Shown one piece after another: positions 42,541 to 53,862 of a stretch of 64,000 nt of DNA. Below the pieces are notes generated by a model that was not told where the DNA came from, made no database searches, and saw only the letters and a program-made list of their open reading frames with translations. Source of the DNA: Strobilurus pachycystidiatus (lineage: Eukaryota > Basidiomycota > Agaricomycetes > Agaricales > Physalacriaceae); NCBI GenBank assembly GCA_019915135.1, contig JAHLMK010000002.1, positions 744,001 to 808,000 of the forward strand, given 5' to 3'. A program made the translations under genes and the position numbers. The number at the start of each line of letters is the position of its first letter. Position 1 is the first letter of the stretch.

Positions 42541-42791
42541 TTCAATACGCAGCGGTGATATGGCGCCCCAACGATACCTCTTTCTTCCATCACAGGATAA
42601 CGTTTAGATGGGAATCCGACCGGACACAGTCCAATCCGACATGACGGGAACCAACTCACATAACGCTGTCCGATTGTGGGTAGAAAGCTTGTGTACTTGA
42701 GGTCCAATAGTCGTGATGCCCCGTCCCACGCATACCAGTGACCATTGGTCGGGTGACTGTTGGGTGGCTGGGGACTCGGGAGTGGTCATAG
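42541..42791 (-). pseudogene. Relic of the 3' end of a Zn2Cys6 transcription factor gene
   Basis: On the minus strand this segment matches the last two exons and last intron of the intact gene at 49175-50287. Shared traces include TMVTGMRG-type coding, the intron donor GTGAGTTGG, and last-exon coding YPVMEERGIVGAPYHR versus YPVMQERGIVGAPDHR. The acceptor AG of the intron is changed to AA here, the stop codon is lost, and the coding exon has indels. All upstream exons, including the zinc cluster, are absent. It came along with the duplicated protease block. Confidence 0.75.
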
Positions 42792-43797
42792 TACATACTG
42801 ATCAGTGATGACTCGGAGGACATGGAATCGACCGGGTGTAATTGATTTGGTGACTTTGATGAACAACTGACCTTCCAGCACCCGCCAATTCCCTCCGAAG
42901 CGCGGAAAGCCCCAACTATGCGCCACAGTAGGACATGGACACGGAGTCCTGCAATCTTACGTCTTACGGAGGCGATAGTGGTCTAATTTTGTTTCTTTCG
43001 ATCGCCATTTCGCTCAGCTTAATGTACACTTTGCGAGGCTCTCGGCAGTGTTTTCTCCCTCGTCGTGGACTAGGTGCACCAAGCTCTCACCGGGTCAGTG
43101 TGGTTCTTCCTGTGTTCAAACGTACCACATCTCAGAATACGCTTACGTAACGTTACGTTGATACATGCTCAACGATTCCTGTCCGGGTTTCCTCACGCAG
43201 GGTTCGGTACCGTAGCATGTATTGTAGCACGGACCGTGCTGTGTTCTTTAAGGGCTAGATGCAAGTAAAAATATATCTATCTATCTATCTATCACGTTTA
43301 CTACTGTCTCAACGGTACATGTTCCAGTGCGGATGGCGACAATGGCCATTGATATTATCAGTAAAAAACTCTTTCCCAGTCGTGGTCGAGGTAGATAGCC
43401 CCGACGGCGACAGCCGTGCCGAAGCGTCACTTTCGCGTCAGCGTGCGGCGTCATTTTCTGCGGGGGGAAAGCTTAGCCACGCGCAATCGAGACAACAACG
43501 TCGATGACGACCGACCACCGCTGCGAAAATCTTCTTACCCTCACCTCAGCTTTTCTGCCAGGCGTGTTGACGAACAAGGTACAATCTATAATAGCCCACC
43601 CCCGGGCCACCTTCCGTCTACATGCAAACGGGTTTACGGAGTCGCAACCATCGGCCTCTGATTAGCTGTAATACAGCAACATCTGCACCTCCCAGTCCGG
43701 CGTAGTCTCACCGCGTCCTTGCATCCTTAAAAAGGCGAAGGAGGACAAGTTGATTGTCATCACTTCTTGAGCCATCGCCACCCTCTCACCTGCTCTC
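42792..43797. other. Intergenic region
   Basis: About 1 kb between the duplicated block and the glycosyltransferase-like gene. A short microsatellite of five TATC units lies at 43274-43293. No gene is visible. The promoter of the next gene should lie in the last few hundred bases. Confidence 0.5.
43274..43293 (+). repeat. (TATC)5 microsatellite
   Basis: Five perfect TATC units in tandem, read directly from the sequence. Confidence 0.9.
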
Positions 43798-45369
43798 ATG
43801 GCGCGCGAAAAGTCTTCCAGTCGTCCCTTTCGTCCACTGCAGAGCCCCCGCTACCGAAACCTACTGCTTGTGGCTGTCCTGACTTTCATCTTCTTCACTG
43901 GCTTGGTGTGGCGCGATTATTGGACAACCCCTCCTCCAACGCCTCCTCCAGTATCTAAGCCTCTCACCTCTTCTACCGCGACCAACCCAATCCGGACGGA
44001 TGAACCACCCAACTGGGAGTGGCTGAGGGAGTGGGAACGCGACCTACCCCAGCACGATCTTAGTCTCCCACTGCCTGATGGGGCCGGAGCCCGATATGTT
44101 AAATTCTCGAATCAAGCCCAAGTATTAGGATGGAACAACATTCTTTCTGAACTGTAAGACCTTTTCTACTTCTCTCATGCATACCATTTGTTCATGGATT
44201 CAAATTCAAATCAGACTTTTGAACGCGCATCTCGCGTACGAATCCCGACGTGGTTTCGTGTTTCCGGAGTTTGAATGGCAGCCAAACCATTATCCATGGC
44301 AGTTCACGGACGAAGAGAAGGCAGAACAGCAGTGGCCGCCTCGTACACCACTCAACGCCCTCTTATCCGGCCCAACAGCCGGTGGCCCGTGGGATGGCAA
44401 CGATGACACGCCACGCTCCATCACGAATGCGTGGTTCGAGATTACATGCCCTCCGTCAGAGCGTCATAATCTCAGCAGCAACGACGTGAAACGAGGCATA
44501 GAGTGGTCGGAAGGCAATGTTATCTTGGACAAATGGGCAAAGACCCTCCGAGAACTTCCCGATCGCTGTGTCGAGGTTTTGCCTTCATCTGAAGACAGCT
44601 TCCCGCAGGTCTTTGACATATGGCTTATGGGAAACACGCGTCTCCTTTCTATCTGGGAGAGGTTTTCCAATTCACCCACGTCGCGTCTCTTAGCGCCATC
44701 TCCCATCGTGAATGCTGCCGTTGACCGCAACGAGTACATGCTCCTTCCTCGAGGACCGCGTCCTTCGGTGAAGGCGAGCCACGGGACTTACGAACGCGTC
44801 TTGGCGATGCATATCAGGCGTGGCGATTACGAAGGGGCCTGCAAACATTTTGCGACCTGGAGCTCGACATTTTACGGATGGAATCAGCTAGAGTTCCTCC
44901 CCGATACCTTCGTGCCTCCTCCGGGAAGCTCTTGGGGAGAGAATACGCCCGAGAATTTCAAGATTTACATGAAGCGGTGTCTACCCTCAGTCGGAGACGT
45001 GGTGACGAAAGTTCAGGATGCAAAGCAGGGCCACGACGGTGTTCTTGATGTCTTGTACCTGCTGACGAACGAAAAAGGTGAATGGTTGGATGAGCTGCTC
45101 TACGCGTTGAAGAACGCTGGATGGGCTACGATACGCACGAGTCGGGATTTGCTCTTGGAGAGCACGGAGCAGAAAGAAGTGGCGATGGCAGTTGATATGG
45201 AGATCGCTAGAAGAGCTGCAGTGTTCATTGGTAATGGGGTAGGTTTCCGTGTCCAATGTCTCCGACGATGTGCTAACTTATCACCTGCTAGTGGTCATCC
45301 TTCACAAGCAGTATCGTGCACCGTCGATTGGTAGACGGTCGAGACCCGGCATCGATACGTTTTTATTGA
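43798..45369 (+). CDS. Type II membrane glycosyltransferase-like protein (O-fucosyltransferase-like)
   Basis: A short basic cytoplasmic N-terminus (MAREKSSSRPFRPLQSPRYR) precedes one membrane anchor (NLLLVAVLTFIFFTGLVW) and a Pro/Thr-rich stem, as in Golgi enzymes. The luminal domain has NNILSELLLNAHLAYESRRG, the AMHIRRGDYEGAC motif and AVFIGNGWSSFTSSIVHRR. The HxRRGD motif and the late WSSFTS segment match the GDP-fucose-binding region of the O-fucosyltransferase superfamily, though donor and acceptor cannot be read from sequence. Two introns (about 44155-44210 and 45241-45291) are proposed. Skipping the second would lose the WSSFTS end. The coding region ends PASIRFY at 45369. Confidence 0.8.
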
Positions 45370-46042
45370 CAAGCCTTGTTCTGGTACACATTAGCTTCAA
45401 CTCCTTCATGACCGGAAACAGCGAAGAAACGTGATGTATACATACTCATACTGTAACTCTGCGACGAGCTCGCCATCCTCTGTACCGCCGTGCCTGACAG
45501 TCATCGTAGATGCCAGTGATTTGGAGCAGTTTGTATTGACGGAGTTATGATAGACGCGAATTCGATAAGTCCTCTGGAGGCAGCAGTAGCATGGAGTTGT
45601 GTGACTGAGCGAGGCAGTCAATAAAGTAAGCGTGCATAAGACGTACGTACGCGCTGATGAAGAAACAGACGTACTCTGTAAATTCCTGTATGTACCGGGG
45701 AAGTCTGTATGTCTTTCGTGTGCAATGTCAGTGTCCTGCCAGCGGCCAATCGTTGAATGGCGGTGTTTGTTGACGCCGCAACGCAGTGGTGAATAAGAAA
45801 ACAAGTCAATATGTCTGTTGGATGGTTAGGGATTCCGGAAGCGTCAAACCGAGGCGGATTCCGACAAAAGACCAACTCCAGTACACAAGGAATGTGGGCC
45901 CTCTGGGGTGATAACAGGAAACTGAGGGCCAATCATAAGCGCGGGAAAACGGGGAAGACCGATGGTGGGCGGGGCAAGAAGTCCAGATGAGGTTGCGTCT
46001 AAGAGGAGAGAGCGAGACCTCGAAAGCGGGTGAGCGTCCTAC
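45370..46042. other. Intergenic region left of a LINE remnant
   Basis: 673 bp without a convincing gene. Open frames here lack domains. The region runs up to the target-site duplication of the LINE remnant. Confidence 0.5.
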
Positions 46043-46047
46043 GAAAG

Positions 46048-46051
<4 letters not shown>

Positions 46052-46078
<27 letters not shown>
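46052..46078 (+). repeat. 27-nt cytosine homopolymer at the LINE 5' junction
   Basis: Twenty-seven consecutive C residues start inside the left target-site copy and end just where recognisable element sequence begins. The length may be uncertain because of sequencing or assembly. Confidence 0.8.
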
Positions 46079-46643
46079 GCGCTCAGAACGAGCGAACTGC
46101 GTGGAATGCGGAGTGGTAGAGTCCATGGACCACATCCTAACGAGATGCACAGCGACAGGGCAAGCAGAAGTATGGAAACTCGCCAGAGAGATATGGCGGG
46201 GCAAGAATACCACCTTCAGGAAACCAAACTTCGGAATGATACTAGGAAGCGGCCTGACAGCTCTTAAAACGGGCGACGGAAAACCTAGATCCGGGGACAC
46301 TCGCCTGTACAAAATCATCGTAATAGAGGCAGCATACCTAATTTGGCTTCTGAGAAACCAGCGGGTAATCCCAGACGAGGCGACAGGAGATTTCGAAGAG
46401 CCCGCATCACCACAAGAAATCAAGAACAGATTTATAAGCGCGCTGAACGAGAGACTAAGGATCGACACGGCACAGACCAACGAAAGGAGATTCGGGAGAC
46501 ACGCTATCAGGCGTCGAATCGTCCTAGACACCTGGAGAGGTGTAATCATGAATGAAAGAAGCCTCCCTGACGACTGGATCGGGGAGACCGGAGTTTTAGT
46601 GGGTATGGTTAACCGCGCAGCAGAAAGGGATGGGGATGGATGA
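46079..46643 (+). pseudogene. C-terminal fragment of LINE ORF2 (RNase H-adjacent CCHC region)
   Basis: An open frame of about 185 codons reads RSERANCVECGVVESMDHILTRC, a CX2CX7-8HX4C-like zinc motif typical of the C-terminal end of agaricomycete LINE polyproteins. It continues YKIIVIEAAYLIWLLRNQR and RRRIVLDTWRGVIMNE, and ends GVLVGMVNRAAERDGDG. The endonuclease, RT and RNase H domains that should precede it are missing. The open frame continues upstream through the C-run as poly-Pro, which is accidental host sequence. Confidence 0.8.
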
Positions 46644-46918
46644 GAAGTGATGTCTATGTTCTATGTTTATGCTATTTATGGGAGGGAGGCGAGGAAGGAG
46701 AGGGGAAGGAAGTGGAGCTGCTGCGGGACCGAGTCCCACACACCGTGCGTAAAGCATTTCTTCGGGGTGAGATTGATGCATGAGGTCGTGATTCCTCATT
46801 TCCAAAAACGGGTTCGAAGCGGACGACTAGGTCGGGTACTTTTGTACATTGTCGCTACGAACTAAATAACGTTTCCACCAAAAAAAAAAAAAAAAAAAAA
46901 AAAAGAAAGGGCGCCCCC

Positions 46919-47456
46919 GATCTCTTGCCCAATTGGGCAGTCTCTTAATATTATAGTGCTGGCATGTGGCACGTGGGCGAGACAACCGGGCGCTTACTTC
47001 TGTCGTCTTCTCTTGCCTTACGCTAGCCGTTCGCAAGCTCACGTAGCTCAGCCAGCAACAAATCAACACAAGTACAATGATGGCCCGTGAAGGTATAGCT
47101 AACGATGCCGGGAATGGGCGGCATAAATTGCGAAGGACGTTCTCCATGCGCAGGCTACTGTCTCATGTTCAACCCGTATCTTCATCGTAACTGGCTTTTG
47201 CCATGGGCCGCCACATGGCCACGCCTTCTTGCCGATGGATGTTGTGGTTAGATTCCACATGCGACTCCAGTATAACATGCCGCTCTCTGCCCTCATTCCA
47301 CATATACTGATCTCACGGCAACATGGTGTGATGTCTTCGCGGAGAAAACAGCCTGCGGCTACTGTTATACCGGCACGGATTGGCTTCCTTCACGATAAAT
47401 ACCTTCTCTTGAGCCGTCTACCTCCACGTCTTTCCTCCTTTCCCAAGACTACCAGA
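46919..47456. other. Upstream region of protease B
   Basis: 538 bp between the LINE remnant and protease B. From about 47131 it matches the upstream region of protease A. Before that I see no match and no gene. Confidence 0.5.
47394..47401 (+). promoter_or_regulatory. TATA-like box of protease B
   Basis: GATAAATA lies 56 bp upstream of the ATG at 47457, matching the same element before protease A. Confidence 0.45.
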
Positions 47457-49010
47457 ATGATACGCCTATCCGCTCTGTGTACCCTACTCCTTGCCAGTTC
47501 TCCGATATGGGCGACTGCTCCGAGTCCACGACCTCAGACAATCCAGCTGCAGTCCAGGAAAGCATCGTCGCCCTCTTCTCTTCGACGCAGAGCTTTGGGG
47601 CCCTCCAATGTTCCCTTGAAGGACTTCTTCTTAGGGACTGACCTCCAGTAAGCATTCAAAGTACCGTCGGTTCGCTGATTGACTGACTCCTTTAGGTGGT
47701 ATGGAAACCTTTCCGTTGGAACACCACCACAGGACATCACTGTTCGCCTTTTTCGTTGCTGTCTACCATGACGACTGAATTTGAGGAACGGTTAGGTTGT
47801 GTTCGACACTGGTAGTAGCAGTCTAGAGTTTGCGAGTAAGTAAAGTCAATGTTGAATGTCCTATTGCATCGTCATCTCACGTCGCCCACAGGTACCCTTT
47901 GTGCGGCTTGCTCTAACCAGACTCGATTCGACCCTACGCTCAGTTCAACGTTTGTTGATGGAGGCCGTACGAGCACGATCACGTTCGGTACTGGAGTCGG
48001 CGTCGACCCCGTCGTGGGAAGTAATTATCAGCTCACGTTGAGAAGCGCCGTGGACACGGTAACAGTCGGGGGCCTCACAGCTACGGGCGTAAATCTATTT
48101 CTCATCACTAATCAAACGCCAACCTTCAATATCGACCCGTTCAGTGGCATCCAGGGTATGGGGAAAAACATGCATGCAGTGAACGTGACTTTCTGACGTC
48201 GTTTGCATAGGCATGGGCGCGCGCGCCTCAGGCTTTTTTGCTAGTTTGATCAATCAAGGCCTTCCGTGTGCGTTGTCTCGATCTATGATATCTGAGACTT
48301 TGTGAATCGTGAATATTGATACATTCAATAGCTCTATTCGGCATGTTTCTTACCCCCAATTCAGTAGGAGATGCTGAGCTGACGATCGGAGGTATCGATG
48401 AGTCGAAGTTTCAAGGTGGTTTCTACTTACATCATGATGAAGACCTTTCTGACTTGGTAGGGACAAGGCAACCTCATTTATGCCTCAAATGCCGTATCCA
48501 GCTCGGCGTGGGAATTAGATTCTACCAAGCTGTTTGTGAACGGACAAACGACCAGTGTCTTGAGTACTACGCGTCGGATGATATTTGATAGTGGGACTAG
48601 TAATATGCTTTTTTCGACGAATACTACAAACGTAAGCCTCCTTACCTACCAGCGAGACGAACCTGACGACGTTCCCTTTCCACTGACAGGCCATTTACTC
48701 GCTGATTTCGCCTGATATCAAACCTAATTCCGCGGAGCGTGGGACGTACGGAATCGCCTGCGATCTCATTCCCTCTTTGCCCGCCGAAATCGCATTGACA
48801 TTCACGTCGCAAAATGGAACGCCGTTCAATCTCACTATCCCTTCCTCAGAACTCAGTGTGGGACCTTTCGCCAATAATGCGTCTCTCTGCCAAACATTGG
48901 TCAATGCAGATGATAATTTCAACATTGTAGGAGGAAGCCTGCTGAAGCACTTTTATAGTGTCTGGGATGTTGGAGGGCAAAGAATGGGATTTGCTCCTGC
49001 ATTATTTTAG
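47457..49010 (+). CDS. Secreted A1 (pepsin-like) aspartic protease, copy B
   Basis: Paralogue of the gene at 40830-42376 with the same intron-exon plan. The signal peptide reads MIRLSALCTLLLASSPIWA. Catalytic motifs are VVFDTGSSSLEF and MIFDSGTSNMLFS. The region 48410-48590 looks frameshifted at first sight, but removing an intron (about 48413-48469) restores GNLIYASNAVSSSAWELDST, so the gene is intact. The end reads NIVGGSLLKHFYSVWDVGGQ and FAPALF. The flap residue is Phe, as in copy A. Its stop is 165 bp from the convergent transcription factor stop. Confidence 0.9.
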
Positions 49011-49174
49011 GTTCCGGTATGTACATCGAAGTTATAACAATTTGTGGTATACCAAATCAGAAGCGAAATCTCGCACAATTCTACTGACAGGTGCGAGATA
49101 CCGGAAGGATTACTACAATAGCTGCAAAGCGGTATAAGATACAAAGCAAGCGATCCATTAGTCCATTGACTTGT

Positions 49175-50287
49175 TCATTGATAGCGGTGATCTGGCGCCC
49201 CAACGATACCTCTTTCTTGCATGACAGGATAGTGCTAAGATGGTAATCAGACACAGCCTAGTCCACTGTTGGAGACCAACTCACATAAGGTTGTTCGATT
49301 GGGGGCAGAAGGCTTGAGTTCCAATAGTCATGATGCCCCATCCCACGCATGCCAGTGACCATTGGTCGATGTAGGGTGACTGTGGAGTGGTCATGCTGAT
49401 GGCTGTACGGTGAATCGTAACGGTTGGAAGTATAGGTGTTCATCTCTGGCATTGCGTGAATTGAATTGACGGGATCGGAATGGGTCCCGTGGCTGTATGA
49501 GGGACGCGACCTATGCTCATCTCAACAACCGAACAAGCTGTCGCAGTCCATGAACGTACATTTGGCGGCGACTGTCTGATTCCTGAGGGACGGGGGGCAA
49601 TTGCAAATACGGGTCTCTGAGAATCAAACGGTCAGACCGAAGTCAAAGAGACAATGAGACAAAGAAATGTACGTATTGCGGCGTGAAGTAAGGGGCGGCA
49701 GGTGTTCAACATGGGAATCGTAACGATGCGGTGAAGCTGCATGAGGCGGCGGGGAGGCATGGCGCAACGACGGACTCGACTCGTCTGATACTGAAGAGCA
49801 TGCGGTGGAAGGTATGTCGTCCGCGGACTCGCTCCGTTGGTGAGACCTTCGCCTGACAGGCATGCCCTCTGGCCATGTACACTGCAAGGATTTGAGGCGG
49901 TGATAATCTTGCAGAGGGAACGGCAAACCTCGCGTGCTCCGTGGGTACAGCGAACACAATCTGGTTTACTTTCGTCACACTACGCGGAGAGACATCAACT
50001 GAGGAACTATTCCAGGATGCATCGATGCAGACCTTGATCTTTTTTTGACGACAGGTCAGGCAACCCGTCTTGCTCCTTGTGTACTTTGGACGTTTGCGCT
50101 GGGGAGCTGGGTCCTGACGCGGAATGGAAGGCTCGAGCTGAACATGCTCATTGTATAAGTGGCCATGATTATGATTGTGCGATGATGGCGGCGGGGCAGC
50201 GAGGTATTGTGGCGGCGGAAGGTATTGACCTTGAGACGAGCTGGCACAAAGGTCAACGAGGGCTAGGCGAGGATCAAGGTAAAGCAC
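49175..50287 (-). CDS. Zn2Cys6 fungal transcription factor (5' end unresolved)
   Basis: Binuclear zinc-cluster DNA-binding protein. The cluster is split by introns and reads KYTRSKTGCLTCRQKKIKCD, then ESKPDCVRCTHGARECTWPEG, giving six Cys in the CX2CX6CX5-6CX2CX6-8C pattern. Before it is a His/Pro-rich region (LPPPQYLAAPPPSSHNHNHG). After it are a Ser-rich linker (SADDIPSTACSSVSDESSPS), Tyr/His/Met-rich tail exons (49260-49500) and a last exon ending APDHRYQ at 49175. No fungal-specific middle homology domain is seen, so it is a short member of about 330 residues. The open frame reaches 50287 without an ATG. The true start must lie in an upstream exon; one candidate is the ATG at 50418-50420, but I could not find a clean splice. 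Confidence 0.8.
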
Positions 50288-53200
50288 GAACTAAGACATA
50301 ACGTCGGCTATAAAGTTGAGAAGATGGGGAACGGTAGGATTGCCTCGGCTGCATCGTCTAACTTATAACTGTTTTCAAGTAGTAAACCTAAATTGAACCG
50401 AGCCCGCCCTGGTATGACATGGCCAGGGTGATCTTCAATATCAGATCTAAGGGTCGGGAAGTAGTGTGGCCACGGAGGCAAAATAACAGACATACCTATG
50501 GAAACAATATATTATAGCCCAGCCTAGTGGGGCGGACGATGTAGAGCGTGTTAGTGGCGCGACCAAGTGTAATAAAGTACAGGGAAAACAGAAGATAACA
50601 CCACCTCGTTGCACTGGTGACCAGTTCATACCGTTCAGACAATATCAATGCAAGTTCTAAGAAGGCGATCTTGGTTTGATGCTAGCTCCCGGCGGCTTGG
50701 CCCGATCAACGACCCGCCTTGTTTCATCCTTCTTGTATCATCTTTCGGTTTGTGGACTACAGCGCCTTTATTGTCTCTTCTTTTGTTCTATCTTTTGTTC
50801 TGATTTTTATCTTGGTTTTCTGGCCGTGTGGGACCAAGGAGGCAGGTCTCCCATAGTCCGATAGGCAGGGTCATAACTCCGCGCGTCTCCCCGCGGTCCT
50901 CCTGACGCCTGAGTCCTTGGTTCTTAGTCTTGCCCGGACATCGCCCTTATTCTGTACACTCCGTAGAACTCTTCCTCTGGTTCATGATATCGACACCTTT
51001 GTCATCGGAAATGCTGTTTCGTCTTGAACACACCGAAACAACGTGCATAACCTCTGCGATCTAACAGCACGACGTAAATATACGACAGCTCAAGCACTCA
51101 TTATTCTGTCAGCACCTGTTTGCCTTGTGTGCAACTATCCGGCGTGTTTCTGCACAAGTTCTGCCCTACTGTAATAGCTTTGGCTACCCCGAGCACAATC
51201 ACCCAAATTCCGAGGCAAGTCCACGGAGGACCGACTATATGTGTTTCTGCACAGGTACACGGCCGAGGCCTTCTTGTTGCATAGTAGTCCGAGGACTCAA
51301 ACACTGTCACCTCTTTCCAAGTTCCCTCTGACACAAACAGAAGGGTAGAGCGCCATCGCCGTACATCCAATCACGAAGCGGCTAGGAACGCAAGAGCGGA
51401 GGAAAAAACATCGATTTTGCACCCTTTCTTTACGTTGCACACAAACCGTCATGTGTTGTCTCAACTTATCGTGATCTTCTCTTTCATCTCTTGAAAATCG
51501 AGGCCTAATGTGAACGAAGGCGGGCGATGTGAATCCACAGCCCCTGCATTTTTGATGGCCGTTGAGAACTTGTGAGCTGTCAACCCGTTCCATCTCCTAA
51601 CACTCCTAATGCGTGGACCTGCTGAACAAGCTGGCCGATCAAATGGCGTACAGCTGTTGTGGCGTATTTTCCAATGTGGGTCCGTCCTGTGCACTCTCGC
51701 TTAGACTGATGCAGCCGACGCGCTTCTATTCCCCCCAGATTCCTGTACTCAGGCTCTCAGTAGAGGTTGGAAAGAGAAGTCAGGGACATGGTATTGCATG
51801 GTTATGTCCGAGGAGGGAAACGCTGGTCCGCTGACGGCAAATGAATCCGCACTCATCACTCTCCGGGAATCCCAGACGAGGTAACAATCGTCTCTAATTC
51901 TGAACTATTCCATTCTACATCAGCCTCGTGCCGGTCCTTTGAATGTTAGAAGAGAGTGTCAGGTGCTGTAGGGAAAGCTGATGCGACGGTGTTCGTGCGT
52001 GTTGAACTTGCTATAAGGATGTCCGCGAGCGGGGACATCGGGGACATGAAGGCACGAACACCAATGCCGTACGAAACTTGCACGAACTTGAATGATCACG
52101 CCAGCTAGTATTAAGGGCAGTTGTTGCAGTCCTGAGATGTGGACTAACCGTAAATCTCGCATCGATTAGCCAGCTTATCCATAGCCTCGGTTTGAACTTG
52201 TCTGCTTCAATGGGGCAACGACGGACCTCAGGTCTGGTTCGTCTACCGCCTAGCAGTGTCGCGGAGTTGGCGGCTTGTCGGCGCCACTCGATCTTTGATC
52301 CCAGGCTCGGCAATTGTCAGGATCTGTCGATACTCGCTTGCATCCGAGTCGTGCCGCGCCATCGTCTCGCTAAAGCACTTTCATGATGAAAAGAGAAGGA
52401 TCGCTTGCCTCCACAATCTGAGTTGGAAGTCCGCCCCGACGTCGTGGCCTCGAGATCGCATCACGCATTTGGTAGGTTGTTCAAGTTCGTTTCGCGGAAC
52501 ATGCAACTTGTTGACCCAACCTGACCCAACCTGACCTGACAAAGACATACTTAGATGTGTCTACCTGAACGGCAACAACAACCCGCCTTAGCCACGATGC
52601 ATGCGAGAGGTGACGCGGTAAATTGACAAGCAGCATGTTCTAACAGGGGATCAGGACTCACAGCGACGCCACTTTCTTGCCATGTACGGCAATTACTTAC
52701 CTGTCGGTACTGGAATCCCGAGCCGCCGTGTTGGCAGCAGGCACCAGTAGCACCAGCTACTATTGTACCCTGACGTGCCCCAGCGTAGACTTCCAGGTTG
52801 GGCTCTAGGACCGAGTCCCCACCTTCTATTACTCTGGAGGATCTGCGACGACTGTGGGGACCGGCCTTGAATCTGAGCGCTGAGCAAATGATAGGACGCC
52901 ATGATGAACCTTCTGCTCTTTAACCCTACCAAATGCAGTTCATGAGAACGGATCGTAGCAACATGACTCCTGTGTTATCCACTCCATCAGGTCTGGGCTG
53001 CCGATACACTTGAATATCGCAGATTGTATATCGGGGTTCTCGGTTTACTGGTTCATGTAGAGCACTTCACTGCTAGCGCAGAGCAGACGGATTATGTCAC
53101 ACGCCACCCGTCAACTACAGTCTCGATGAGGCGGGCGTGTCCTACAAGAAAAAAATAATGTTCGAATGCTGCCTAGATAGAAATTGCACACACAGAAGTC

Positions 53201-53862
53201 CGGCCAACGTATGTGCTCAGCCCAGATTCTCGCATTCGCCGATGTGGGTATGCACGAATCAGAAAAGAATTCTGTCTCTGTCGATCTCCGTTACCTTTAC
53301 AATAATACAAGGCAGCAACAGAGTACCCGAAGCCAAAATTGTGCGCGCGCAGATCCGTCGCCACTGTCTCAGAAAAGAAAGCGCCGATGTGGGACACACC
53401 TATTCACCGCCCTCAGGCTAGCGATATCAAACGAAGAGCGGGCATCCACTGATGAGTACCCACTCGAACCCGTTGTCGGAAGTTGAAGGCATGGAGCGCG
53501 AGTCAGAGTCTGTAATCACATTAGATTCAGAGATATTCGAGCGGTCTGTTGGTTTATGACTATTTTGGATCTAGAGCAGTCCGACGCTGGGGGGAAAAGT
53601 GACACAGAAGATGGAAGAGCACTAGCAACTTGGAGTGGATAGGTAAGTGTACGCAGTCATATAGAACCCTTGTGGCAGCGTTTGCCGTAACCTAAAAGAC
53701 AAAGAGATTGAGCAGGACAGATTATAGGTAAGTGAATGCAGCGCAAGATGATCGACATTTGACAATGACAACGAGAAAAGCTAGGAATCGAAAGCAGTAC
53801 AACGATGATGTAACACTGTGTCAAACGTATCAGAATGCACGGCGGTTTGGTATCAGAGACGG
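50288..53862. other. 3.6-kb gene-poor region
   Basis: No convincing coding region or RNA gene. The first few hundred bases should hold the 5' exon and promoter of the transcription factor gene. The last 200 or so, adjoining the left LTR, were next to the MAP kinase kinase stop codon before the retrotransposon landed, so they are probably the displaced 3' UTR of that gene on the minus strand. The middle shows no LTRs, terminal repeats or domain traces that I can recognise. Confidence 0.5.

Larger units (their letters stand above)
40525..42791 (+). repeat. Segmental duplication, left copy (block A)
   Basis: About 2.27 kb that matches 47131-49397 in the same direction along nearly its whole length. 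It covers the protease promoter, the whole protease gene with the same intron positions, its 3' flank and the 3' end of a transcription factor gene. The left edge is near the shared string TTCAACCCGTATCTTCAT (40558 and 47168, similarity extends about 30 bp further left). The right edge is near GAGTGGTCAT. Divergence is visible at many positions, including in introns, so this is not recent. The duplicated stretch has no transposase, LTRs or terminal inverted repeats. Confidence 0.85.
46043..46918 (+). mobile_element. 5'-truncated non-LTR retrotransposon (Tad1-like LINE) with target-site duplication
   Basis: The element body runs 46057-46904. It ends with 25 A residues (46880-46904) and is flanked by a 14-bp direct repeat, GAAAGGGCGCCCCC, at 46043-46056 and 46905-46918. 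Together these are the hallmarks of target-primed reverse transcription. Only the last part of ORF2, downstream of the RT and most of RNase H, is left, plus about 235 bp of 3' UTR. The fragment is not autonomous. Confidence 0.85.
47131..49397 (+). repeat. Segmental duplication, right copy (block B)
   Basis: Direct-orientation match to 40525-42791. Here the right part of the block is the 3' half of an intact transcription factor gene, so this copy sits in its undisturbed context and is likely the source. Confidence 0.85.

Noticed and set aside
45987..46080. Poly-Pro N-terminus in frame with the LINE ORF fragment
   Set aside because: It comes from host sequence and a C homopolymer to the left of the element border set by the target-site repeat.
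48316..48588. Apparent frameshift in protease B
   Set aside because: Removing the intron at about 48413-48469 restores the frame, as in protease A.
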